The notes beneath the pieces are model-generated. The model saw nothing but the letters and a program-made list of their open reading frames with translations, made no database searches and was not told the origin of the DNA. Both the position numbers and the translations under genes were made by a program. 64,000 nucleotides of DNA, taken from positions 1 to 64,000 of the forward strand of contig NZ_QJRI01000174.1 of the NCBI RefSeq assembly GCF_003254565.1, read 5' to 3'. Below, piece by piece: positions 54,047 to 61,419 of this stretch (the stretch's first letter is position 1; each line of letters starts with the position of its first letter). The DNA comes from Flavobacterium nitrogenifigens. GTDB taxonomy: Bacteria > Bacteroidota > Bacteroidia > Flavobacteriales > Flavobacteriaceae.

Positions 54047-54970
54047 TTACTCAAGAAAACGATGCTTGTCGTCTCTATGAAAAGCGTATTCTCTCCCGTT
54101 ATACTTGATTTTTTCTAATTCTTTTTTAATTTTCAAGTCACTTTTTTCTTCACTACCATTTACTACATCACTTTCTATAGCTTCTTCGTAATAAAAGTTT
54201 TTAGATATGATCAAATCAAAATAACCATTGGTTTTATGATCTGAAAGACTCATTCCGGTTTCTAATGTTTCTATCTCAAAAGTTCCACTTCCGTTAGAAT
54301 CGCCATTGGTCAATCGAATTGGGTATTCGTATAAAACCTTTTTTATCTCATTATCAACCAAAGTTATTAACGTAAATTTTTTCTCCGAATATAAAACAAT
54401 TCGGCTGCTCGCGTTGGCTTCGGTATAAAAAGCAATTGCTGGAGTAGTTTCGTTTAGAAAAACCAGATCTTTCAAGATATGCGATTTCGAAAACTGAATC
54501 GCTTCATTATCATAATAACCTAAATTATCATCAAACTCTTCAGCAATTATGCTTCCGTCTTCACGATTTACAAACAAATATTTACGTTGAAAATAATTCC
54601 CCAACTCTTCATCATCATCACTGGTTCTAAATGCTTTTTTTTCGTGTGAAACAGTTGTGAGCACAAAAAAAACAGTTTGCTCATCGTAATTGATAGAGCT
54701 TGTTTCTTTCATTTTAATATCTGAATATTTGATTTTTAAATTTGATGCCACTTTTGAGAGCAGATTCAAATTCATTTCTTTAGAATCTTCAATCTCATCC
54801 AGATTTTTAAAAATGAGTTTTCTTAGCGGCTTTTTATTATGACCAAGATGAGCTTGTGTTTCTGAAAGCAGTTCCTCATACTGAGTTTCGGCATCGTTTT
54901 TAACTTTTTCATTTTTCCCGCAGGAAAATAAAAACATCAAAACGGTACTTATAAGAATCGTTTTTTTCAT
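54047..54970 (-). CDS. Hypothetical lipoprotein
   Basis: A 307-residue lipoprotein I do not recognise. The ATG at 54970 gives MKKTILISTVLMFLFSC with Cys17 in the lipobox; the frame runs 21 codons further up without a better start. The mature part is acidic and beta-rich, with a helical stretch after the anchor (AETQYEELLSETQAHLGHNKK), FLTTVSHEKKAF-like strands and a C-terminal IKYNGREYAFHRDDKHRF. No catalytic motif is visible. It starts about 75 bp after the DMP19-like gene in the same orientation, probably one transcript. Confidence 0.7.
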   Translation of the reverse strand: MKKTILISTVLMFLFSCGKNEKVKNDAETQYEELLSETQAHLGHNKKPLRKLIFKNLDEIEDSKEMNLNLLSKVASNLKIKYSDIKMKETSSINYDEQTVFFVLTTVSHEKKAFRTSDDDEELGNYFQRKYLFVNREDGSIIAEEFDDNLGYYDNEAIQFSKSHILKDLVFLNETTPAIAFYTEANASSRIVLYSEKKFTLITLVDNEIKKVLYEYPIRLTNGDSNGSGTFEIETLETGMSLSDHKTNGYFDLIISKNFYYEEAIESDVVNGSEEKSDLKIKKELEKIKYNGREYAFHRDDKHRFLE

Positions 54971-55045
54971 AGGCTTTGATTTGTTAGAAATTAGGGCATT
55001 CCAAATATATAATTTTCTTACAAACCTCAGCAAAAAAACAAAAAT

Positions 55046-55585
55046 TTAATCTCTCTTAATTTCGTGACCAACAAACTCTTCCAGTGTTTTAAACATTTCT
55101 TCAACCGAAAGTACTTCTGTATCAGGATGCGATTTTAAAAATGCGGCATTCAATTCCGCCAGATTTTCGTCCAATTCAAAATAAGCATTGTTATTTAGCA
55201 CGTCTTTGAAAGTGTTTGGTGCATCATATTTTTCTTTTAGAAATTTCCCTAATTTGATGTTGCTCTGCAAGCGTAATTTACGGCATTGTTCTTTAAACAA
55301 TTCCAAATGCTTTTCGGCACCAATTAAAGCCAAACCTTCTTCTATTAGTTCATTAAGTTCTTTATTCCAACCTGAATCATGAACAAACTTCGAAAAATTT
55401 CCTTCGGCATATTTAGAAGCATAAAAATCTAAATAATAACTCATTAAAGCATCTTCGTGAATTAAATCGTCGTCTATTTTTTCTTCGCGCATTAAATTGA
55501 TTACCGAAATATTTGAATTTACAATATCCTGAGGATTTTCGCTATTTGCCGCCGTTTCTGAAATAATGATTTTACCGAATTCCAT
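55046..55585 (-). CDS. DMP19/DUF4375-like protein
   Basis: A 179-residue acidic helical protein. The core, ALMSYYLDFYASKYAEGNF, then SKFVHDSGWNKELNELIEEGL and ALIGAEKHLELFKE, matches the DUF4375 pattern (helix, N-G-G-F-like turn, then AL..IGA). This is the family of the Neisseria DNA-mimic DMP19. The residues around EFGKIIIS... at the N-terminus are not conserved. The net charge is negative, which fits a DNA or nucleic-acid mimic, but most family members are uncharacterised. It heads a likely two-gene unit with the lipoprotein. Confidence 0.65.
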   Translation of the reverse strand: MEFGKIIISETAANSENPQDIVNSNISVINLMREEKIDDDLIHEDALMSYYLDFYASKYAEGNFSKFVHDSGWNKELNELIEEGLALIGAEKHLELFKEQCRKLRLQSNIKLGKFLKEKYDAPNTFKDVLNNNAYFELDENLAELNAAFLKSHPDTEVLSVEEMFKTLEEFVGHEIKRD

Positions 55586-55903
55586 TTGAGTTTTTATTTA
55601 AAAGATTGTTCTGCAAAGTTGCGGGAAATAATTGAATGTTCCTTTTCAAACTTGTTTAATTTGCGTTATTTTTTCTTGTTTTAATATCCAAAAACACCAA
55701 TACAATACTCTTTATTAGACGAAACACAATTTTTCTGCTTTTTCTACGTTTGACCTTACAATCTTTAACAAAAATCAACGTTATCAATTTAAATTAAAAA
55801 GTTGGTCAAAAATTGACTACCTTTAAGCAACCATTTATAAAAAGGCATATCTGTTTAAGAAATAAGACTTTACACCGAAGTTCTCCTAGCTAAAACCAAA
55901 AAC
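55586..55903. other. Divergent intergenic region (DMP19-like / PrcB-like genes)
   Basis: About 318 bp of AT-rich DNA with no gene. It must hold promoters for two diverging genes. I found no clean TAnnTTTG box in either direction; TACCTTTA at 55818-55825 comes close for the rightward gene. Confidence 0.4.
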
Positions 55904-56353
55904 ATGAAACAGATCTTACTACTATTTAGCATCCTGCTTTTGCTGGCCAGCTGCGACAATGATGAATTGCCACAGTCTGATGTGCCTTTTGCGTCTGTGG
56001 GTAAAGGAGATTCTTTTTCTAATGGTCAAAGCATTGCTCAAAGACATTTGGTAATTAAAGACGCTAAAACCTGGAATAACTTTAAGAAAGAAATGAACAT
56101 CACTAGCGATGTAGCAAAAGATTTTAAAGAAACAACTATTGATTTTAGCCAGTATCAAGTTATCGCCGTAATTGATAAAACACAACCCAACGACGGACAT
56201 TCGATTGATATTGTAGAAATGACCGAAAACCGCAATACTATAATTGTAAAAGTCGAAAAGCTGAAAAACGGAAATCTTACTAAAAAATCTTCAAGACCGT
56301 ACGACATTGTGAAAACAGCAAAAACAGACAAAAAAGTGATCTTTGAGCAGTAA
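55904..56353 (+). CDS. PrcB-like lipoprotein
   Basis: A 149-residue lipoprotein with lipobox LASC (Cys17). The remainder fits the C-terminal domain of the PrcB protease-complex subunit: DAKTWNNFKKEM, IDFSQYQVIAVIDKTQPNDGHSIDIVEM, IIVKVEKLKNG, and SRPYDIVKTA. The family binds partner proteases in spirochaetes, but many single-domain homologues exist in Bacteroidota with no known role. It is monocistronic. Confidence 0.72.
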   Translation: MKQILLLFSILLLLASCDNDELPQSDVPFASVGKGDSFSNGQSIAQRHLVIKDAKTWNNFKKEMNITSDVAKDFKETTIDFSQYQVIAVIDKTQPNDGHSIDIVEMTENRNTIIVKVEKLKNGNLTKKSSRPYDIVKTAKTDKKVIFEQ

Positions 56354-56633
56354 TCTTCAATTAATTTCACAGTAAATAATACAGTCATTACATTTCTTTT
56401 TTACTGCTATTCAATATTAAATAATCCTCAAAATAAAGTAAAAAGTACAGCTAGAATAATAGTAAAACTTTTTATTATCTGCTTTTATTGCTATCAAACA
56501 TAGCATACTATGATATATTGCACTCACAAAATATCTGTTTTGGTTATTGAAAAGTAAAGCTTATATCTAAAATACAATAATAAACATTAATTTTATTGCA
56601 TTCAGAATCGACTAAGCTTCAAAATCAGAAAAT
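56354..56633. other. Intergenic region upstream of the PhzF gene
   Basis: About 280 bp of AT-rich DNA with no gene. No hairpin terminator and no clean promoter box were seen. Confidence 0.35.
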
Positions 56634-57536
56634 ATGATCCAAAGAAAAGTATTAGAATATTACGTTTTAGATGTATTCTCAAATGAGAGTTATAAAGGAA
56701 ATCCCCTTTCGGTAGTTTTTACAGATGGGAATTTAAAACTAGAAACGTATCAAGATATTTCTCGGGAATTTCGCTATTCTGAAACTTCTTTTGTGTATTA
56801 TTCCGCTAGAGAAAAATCGCTGATGGTTCGTTCCTTTACCCCAACCGGAATCGAAATTGACGGTGCTGGCCATAATTTATTGGGCGCAGTCTGTGGCGCA
56901 CTTTTAAAGGGAATTCCAATTTTTGATGAACAAAATGAAAGCGAACCTTTTGTAATTATGAACCATTCGGCAATTCCGCTGTCAGTAAGTTTTGATCCTG
57001 AGACTCTTTCTCCAATTGTTCAAATGCATCAAAAATCTGCAGTAATCAAACAAGAAATTCCAACGTATAAAATTGCAGTAGCTTTAGGTCTAAAAATTGA
57101 AGATTTGGATGTAAATGCTTTTGTGCCAACAATAGTTAAAACAGAAGTCACGCATACAATGGTTCCTATAAAAAACAGTCAAATCCTTAACAGTTTTACT
57201 CCCGACAACCAGCTTTTAATTGAAATCTCAAAAGAGTATGATTTTGAAGGTTTTTATTGTTTCACTCCAGCCGAAGAAGGTCTAGATCATATAGTCGAAA
57301 CAAGGTTTTTTAATCCTATAATAGGAATTAACGAAGACCCAGCAACAGGAACCGCAGCGGGCCCCTTAATTGGTTTTTTAACACAAAAAAAATTCACTAA
57401 ATCGGATAAGGAATATAAAATTCTTCAGGGTGTAAAATTAAAACAGCCGTCAATGATTGAAGTTGTGAATCGAGAAGAAGATATTCTGGTGGGCGGTTCT
57501 TCGATTATTACTATGAAGGGAGAACTTTATATATAA
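56634..57536 (+). CDS. PhzF-family isomerase
   Basis: A 300-residue two-domain protein of the PhzF/diaminopimelate-epimerase fold. DVFSNESYKGNPLSVVF opens the family; the catalytic Glu50 is in FRYSETSFVY. RSFTPTGIEIDGAGHNLLG is the conserved second motif, with Ala where most members have Cys (CGH). NPIIGINEDPATGTAAGPL carries the catalytic Asp. PhzF isomerises trans-2,3-dihydro-3-hydroxyanthranilate in phenazine synthesis, but most homologues act on unknown metabolites, and no phenazine genes are present. It ends at a bidirectional terminator. Confidence 0.88.
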   Translation: MIQRKVLEYYVLDVFSNESYKGNPLSVVFTDGNLKLETYQDISREFRYSETSFVYYSAREKSLMVRSFTPTGIEIDGAGHNLLGAVCGALLKGIPIFDEQNESEPFVIMNHSAIPLSVSFDPETLSPIVQMHQKSAVIKQEIPTYKIAVALGLKIEDLDVNAFVPTIVKTEVTHTMVPIKNSQILNSFTPDNQLLIEISKEYDFEGFYCFTPAEEGLDHIVETRFFNPIIGINEDPATGTAAGPLIGFLTQKKFTKSDKEYKILQGVKLKQPSMIEVVNREEDILVGGSSIITMKGELYI

Positions 57537-57539
57537 AAT

Positions 57540-57575
57540 AAAGAAGCCACATTTTGATGAAGATGTGGCTTCTTT
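57540..57575. terminator. Bidirectional terminator between PhzF and DinB-like genes
   Basis: A perfect 13-bp stem (AAAGAAGCCACAT / ATGTGGCTTCTTT) with a 10-nt loop, between convergent genes. Confidence 0.85.
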
Positions 57576-57576
57576 A

Positions 57577-58716
57577 TTATTTCTTAATTTCCTGTGGCAA
57601 GATTTTCTTCTGCTCTTTCTGTTCTGGCGGAATTCGTTTTTTCAAAAACAATATCTGACCTAAATGACTCGATTGATGCTCCATGACGTGAAACCAGCAA
57701 TATTGATTGGTCATATCATATTTTAACTGAACTTCGGCAAACCAAGCATCGTCTCTTTTCTTTAATTCTTCAATGGTTTTTGCTCTTACTTCATTATAAA
57801 TATCTAAATAATATTGAATAGGATGTCCTTTAAACTCGTCTCGTCCACCTTGATCAAGATTTAAAGCGTTGTTCCAAATTTTCTTTTCTTCTTCATTAAA
57901 ATCTCTGTTTTCAAAAGTAAAAACCTGATAATATTTTTCGGCTGTGGCCAAATGCATCACCAAAGCTCCAATTCGATTTGCTTCTTCATCATGAAGATAA
58001 TCGATTTCATATTGACTCATGTTTTTCACCGTTCTTTCTACACGAGCTTTTAAATCTTCGAGCATCGAGATCATGTCAGCTATTTTTGGAGAAGCACCTT
58101 CAACATTTCCAATTCTTGCTTGCGGACGTGGCTTAATTCCAGTTCCTTCCAATAATATGCTGCTTTTTCCGTCAACACTTGATTTATCAGAAGTGATTTT
58201 ATATTCCTTAACTTTAACTATTGCATCTTTTGATGTTCCTAAACTCCATTTCGGAATATCTCCATTTTTTGCAGGAGTTTCAAAACTTGAATTTAAAACT
58301 GTAAAAGGCTCAAAAATTCCTTTATCATTTTCGATCAATAATTCAAATTTATCAAAATAGAATTTTCCGTTATTAATGCACAAGCCTCCAAAGCTTACCG
58401 ATTTACTATTGGCATCCAAAGTTCCTTCTACAGTATAAGAATTCCATTCTTTAGACTTTACTGGTCTGTCTTGCATATTATCAAAAAAGCCTTCTTCATC
58501 GTTTTTAGTATCGACACGCGCCCAAACTCCCGCCCACGCATTTGGTTCTGAAGTTTCAACTTTAACCGAAGCTATTACTTTAAATTTCTTCTTGACTTTA
58601 GTCTGAATATCAATTGTTTGATTGAAAGATGTCCAATCACTAGAAATTACTTTTTGCGTTTGAGCATAATTTACACTGAAAAACAAAAACAGTAGTGGCA
58701 TTATTAGCTTTTTCAT
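57577..58716 (-). CDS. Secreted DinB-fold protein with N-terminal beta-sandwich
   Basis: A 379-residue exported protein. The signal peptide ends at VNYA-Q (about residue 19). Residues 25-200 look like a carbohydrate-binding or jelly-roll sandwich (VIASVKVETSEPNAWAGVW, GGLCINNGKFYFDKFELLI, TVLNSSFETPAKNGDIPKW). The C-terminal half (about 210-365) is a DinB/DUF664 four-helix fold with three His positions: ALVMHLATAEKYY and FHVMEHQSSHLGQI. DinB-like proteins bind a metal and are mostly cytoplasmic thiol or detoxification enzymes; an exported copy fused to a sandwich domain is uncommon. It is monocistronic. Confidence 0.75.
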   Translation of the reverse strand: MKKLIMPLLFLFFSVNYAQTQKVISSDWTSFNQTIDIQTKVKKKFKVIASVKVETSEPNAWAGVWARVDTKNDEEGFFDNMQDRPVKSKEWNSYTVEGTLDANSKSVSFGGLCINNGKFYFDKFELLIENDKGIFEPFTVLNSSFETPAKNGDIPKWSLGTSKDAIVKVKEYKITSDKSSVDGKSSILLEGTGIKPRPQARIGNVEGASPKIADMISMLEDLKARVERTVKNMSQYEIDYLHDEEANRIGALVMHLATAEKYYQVFTFENRDFNEEEKKIWNNALNLDQGGRDEFKGHPIQYYLDIYNEVRAKTIEELKKRDDAWFAEVQLKYDMTNQYCWFHVMEHQSSHLGQILFLKKRIPPEQKEQKKILPQEIKK

Positions 58717-58796
58717 TTTTGGAAAATTAATGTTACTGTAAATGTAATATTGTTTTCCTAAGTAATAACTTACTTTTCAAAAAAAACTTCATAAAA

Positions 58797-58822
58797 AAAC
58801 CGTATCAGGCAGGATACGGTTT
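58797..58822 (-). terminator. Terminator of the CDGSH gene
   Basis: A perfect 10-bp stem (AAACCGTATC / GATACGGTTT) with a 6-nt loop, then T-rich on the minus strand, 26 nt after the stop. Confidence 0.85.
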
Positions 58823-58848
58823 AAAATATTTAAAACTAGAAAAACTTC

Positions 58849-59076
58849 TTAGTTCGTTTTCATTGGCGGTAAATCGAACGCTTTTGAATCGTGTTCGAAG
58901 TTATTTCTGTGCGCTCCATCGCAAAATGGTTTGTTTGCAGAATGTCCGCAACGGCAAAGTCCTAATGCTTGTCTTCCTTGTAAACCGTAAAGTGTTCCTT
59001 CTGGATCCATGATTTCAAAATCGCCTTCAATTTTGATTGATCCGTTTTTATTGATGATTAATTTTGTCTTGCTCAT
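58849..59076 (-). CDS. CDGSH iron-sulfur domain protein
   Basis: A 75-residue protein. The CDGSH finger CRCGHSANKPFCDGAH supplies three Cys (41, 43, 52) and His56 to a labile [2Fe-2S] cluster. The short N-terminus (MSKTKLIINKNGSIKIEGDFEI) is a beta hairpin. Such proteins transfer electrons or clusters; in bacteria their role is mostly unclear. It stands alone. Confidence 0.93.
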   Translation of the reverse strand: MSKTKLIINKNGSIKIEGDFEIMDPEGTLYGLQGRQALGLCRCGHSANKPFCDGAHRNNFEHDSKAFDLPPMKTN

Positions 59077-59226
59077 AAATTTGTTTTTTTCGGGCGCAAA
59101 GATTGCGAATTATATTCTTATTTATAAACTCGAAACGTAGTTTAAACTGGTTCTATTTTATGTTTGTCTTGCCACAAAGACGCTAAGACGCAAAGTGTTT
59201 TTATTAAGTTGAAAATAATCTCACAA

Positions 59227-59244
59227 CCCCGATAGTTATCACGA
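59227..59244. repeat. Decayed copy of the 18-bp palindrome
   Basis: CCCCGATAGTTATCACGA differs at four positions from TCCCGATAGCTATCGGGA. It is preceded by CAA (59224-59226) but not followed by CAA. Confidence 0.55.
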
Positions 59245-59265
59245 GCCGAAACGCAAATGATTTTT

Positions 59266-59398
59266 GAATTGCGTCCAGCTTTAGCTGGATGTCATTATAA
59301 TGATTCTACAAAATGGCTTTAGCCAAAAATGAGTCTGTTTGGCTAAAGCCCTGCAACATTATATTACAAAACCTCCAGCTAAAGCTGGAGGCAATTCA
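59266..59398. repeat. Triple-palindrome element, copy 2
   Basis: The same order as copy 1: TCCAGCTTTAGCTGGA (59274-59289), GGCTTTAGCCAAA / TTTGGCTAAAGCC (59315-59327 and 59338-59350), and CCTCCAGCTAAAGCTGGAGG (59372-59391). The outer ends GAATTGC and GCAATTC are inverted. The loops differ from copy 1 while the stems are kept. Confidence 0.75.
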
Positions 59399-59442
59399 TA
59401 TTTATTTTTTTTAAATCTTTTAAATCTGTGACAATAAAAAAA

Positions 59443-60942
59443 CTAAAGCGTCTTGTAAACAAAATTCCTAAACTTTACATTTCCTTTTCCAATAGAGCAA
59501 AGACCAATTCTAAGTCCAAGAAAACCGCTTAAAACATTATGGTTATATCCCGAAACCTCAACAGAGTTTTCGATTTTTTTCCAATCTTTTCCGTCTAAGC
59601 TGTAAAACATATCAACTGTGTTTTTAATGTTTTTAAGTTTAAGAAAGACTTTTCGCGTATGCGTATTTTTCTCTGTCGGAAACTGCCAACCTCTCAAATT
59701 TGCTAAAATATTGTTTTGATCAGCTAATATTCCGGAGTAATATCTATTATCGTAAAAAAGCGTTAATCCACCAATGGCATCGCCTTCAATTTCCATTTCA
59801 ACTTCTGCTGAATAAGAATGTCCACCAGGAACAACTACAAGAGGCGAACTGTTTCCTACTCCATCGCCTTTTCCTTCAATAGTCAATGTATTATTGGCAA
59901 CTTTAAATCTTGAAGCTTCCATTCCATTATAAAATTTCCATTGCGGTTTAAGAGCCGAACCTTCAAAATTATCACTTAAAGAAAACTCAGGAAGCGTTTT
60001 CCCTTCTGGCTTTACAATTGGTTTATCAGTCTCGATATTATCTGGAATTTTATACCAGCCCTCTTTTGTCCATTCTACTGGCTGAAGCAAAGTCTGGCGA
60101 CCTAAATTGTAATAATCCTTTTCGTAACCGTGAAAAATCATCCACCATTTTCCGTTTACATCTTCAAAAATGGTACTGTGTCCTTTTGACCACCAAGTTT
60201 CAGAACTGCTGTTGGTTCTCACAATCGGATTATGAGGCGAGTTTTCCCAAGGCCCAAAAGGAGATTTTGATCGTGCAGAAATCACCATATGACTTGTCGC
60301 TGGGCCAGCGGTTCCACCTTCAGCAACCGTTAAATAATAATATTCGCCTCGCTTGAAAAGTTTCGGCCCTTCCATACAAAAACATTCAATGCTCCACTCA
60401 CGTGGAATTTTCCATCCATCGTAAACATGTTTTAATTCACTTGTTACCGAAAGTCCGTCTTTTGATAAAGCGACATAGCCTCCGTTACTGAAATATAAAA
60501 AACGGTTTCCTTTATCATCTGTAATATGTCCCGGATCAATATTCCCGATTTTCAAATCTACTGGTTCGCTCCAAGGGCCATTAATAGAATCTGCTGTAAC
60601 GACAAAATTGGTATTATTCGCAGGGAAATAAATGTAATATTTGTTATTGTACTTTATTAAATCGGGCGCCCAAACGGCTCCAACATATTTATGAAGCGCA
60701 TTTGTAACAGGTTCCCAATTCATTAAATCGGTCGAATGCCAAATTAAAAGCCCTGGATAATAATCGAACGAAGAATGAACGACATAATAATCTTTCCCGT
60801 CTCTCAATAAACTCGGATCTGGATAATCTCCAGCAAAAATTGGGTTTGAATATTGTCCCTGCTTTAAATTCTTTTCCGATTGTGATTGAGAATAACCGTA
60901 AAACGAAAACAGTACTAAAAAGGTTAGATATATTTTTTTCAT
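59443..60942 (-). CDS. Secreted GH43-family glycoside hydrolase
   Basis: A 499-residue exported enzyme. ATG 60942 gives MKKIYLTFLVLFSFYGYSQ; a TTG 21 nt further up is less likely. The five-bladed propeller of GH43 has the base Asp in GDYPDPSLL, the pKa-setting Asp in GNIDPGHI, and the acid Glu in CFCMEGPKLF. WWSKGHSTIF and WMIFHGYEKDYYNLGRQTLL line the site. A C-terminal concanavalin-like sandwich (about 330-499, LSDNFEGSALKPQWKF) matches that of many beta-xylosidase/arabinofuranosidase GH43s. The substrate is probably arabinan, xylan or a related oligosaccharide. It is not in a SusCD locus. Confidence 0.9.
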   Translation of the reverse strand: MKKIYLTFLVLFSFYGYSQSQSEKNLKQGQYSNPIFAGDYPDPSLLRDGKDYYVVHSSFDYYPGLLIWHSTDLMNWEPVTNALHKYVGAVWAPDLIKYNNKYYIYFPANNTNFVVTADSINGPWSEPVDLKIGNIDPGHITDDKGNRFLYFSNGGYVALSKDGLSVTSELKHVYDGWKIPREWSIECFCMEGPKLFKRGEYYYLTVAEGGTAGPATSHMVISARSKSPFGPWENSPHNPIVRTNSSSETWWSKGHSTIFEDVNGKWWMIFHGYEKDYYNLGRQTLLQPVEWTKEGWYKIPDNIETDKPIVKPEGKTLPEFSLSDNFEGSALKPQWKFYNGMEASRFKVANNTLTIEGKGDGVGNSSPLVVVPGGHSYSAEVEMEIEGDAIGGLTLFYDNRYYSGILADQNNILANLRGWQFPTEKNTHTRKVFLKLKNIKNTVDMFYSLDGKDWKKIENSVEVSGYNHNVLSGFLGLRIGLCSIGKGNVKFRNFVYKTL

Positions 60943-60960
60943 GTTTTGATATTTTTTTTT

Positions 60961-60968
60961 CAAATATA
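60961..60968 (-). promoter_or_regulatory. -7 box for the GH43 gene
   Basis: TATATTTG on the minus strand fits TAnnTTTG, 18 nt before the ATG. Confidence 0.4.
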
Positions 60969-61119
60969 GTCAAAAAGACTATAAGGTTTGTATTGAGGAG
61001 ATTTTTTGTGATTGTTACGCAGAGATGCGCGGAGGATTTTCGCAGAGGTTCGCAATTTTTTATGAAAGAAGTTAAAATTAATCTCGCAAAGTCACAGAGA
61101 CGCAAAGTTTTCGATTTAT

Positions 61120-61225
61120 TTTGTCATTTCGAGGAACGAGAAATCTCCACAAGAAGCTCGACAAAGATTGGCTCTTCTAGGAGTGGAGTTACTAGCTGAG
61201 ATTTCTCGTTCCTCGAAATGACAAA
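61120..61225. repeat. 106-bp element with perfect 28-nt inverted arms
   Basis: The arms (61120-61147 and 61198-61225) contain TCATTTCGAGGAACGAG and its mirror and are exact. The 50-bp centre has AAGAAGCTCGAC and no frame. Elements with this TCATTTCGA text are widespread in Bacteroidota intergenic DNA. Confidence 0.75.
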
Positions 61226-61272
61226 CTGCATGGTTAATCCTCAACTTAAAACAAAAAACTTTGCGTCTCTGC

Positions 61273-61290
61273 TCCCGATAGCTATCGGGA
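61273..61290. repeat. 18-bp palindrome TCCCGATAGCTATCGGGA, copy 3
   Basis: A perfect copy lying in the right arm of the nested repeat. TGC precedes it (61270-61272) and TTGC follows (61291-61294), so a TGC duplication exists only if one extra T belongs to the insert. Confidence 0.75.
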
Positions 61291-61392
61291 TTGCGAGATT
61301 AAAACATCATAATTCTCAGTAAAAACTCTGCGAATCTCAGCGCTTTTTCTTTGTGAATCTCTGTGTAATATTAAAATCTCAATTCTATTGCT

Positions 61393-61400
61393 TATTTTTG
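61393..61400 (+). promoter_or_regulatory. -7 box for metG
   Basis: TATTTTTG fits TAnnTTTG, 20 nt before the ATG; TTA sits 19 nt further upstream at the place of TTG. Confidence 0.5.
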
Positions 61401-61419
61401 CACTCAATAAAATTGAATT

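Larger units (their letters stand above)
59077..59442. other. Repeat-filled intergenic region between GH43 and CDGSH genes
   Basis: A 366-bp gap with no gene. It contains TGCCACAAAGACGCTAAGAC-type arms, a decayed copy of the 18-bp palindrome, and the second copy of the triple-palindrome element. Confidence 0.65.
61079..61304. repeat. Nested inverted repeat with palindrome insertion
   Basis: The outer arms contain TTAATCTCGCAAAG and CAGAGACGCAAAGTTTT on the left and their mirror on the right. The right arm is broken by TCCCGATAGCTATCGGGA. Inside is a second, perfect inverted repeat of 28 nt per arm. Confidence 0.7.
60969..61392. other. Repeat-filled region between GH43 and metG
   Basis: No gene. 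The region contains GCAGAGATGCGCGGAG-like degenerate repeats, two nested inverted repeats, and one intact 18-bp palindrome inside the right arm. Confidence 0.6.

Noticed and set aside
61120..61225. Inverted repeat as IS ends
   Set aside because: The arms are only 50 bp apart and enclose no coding sequence.
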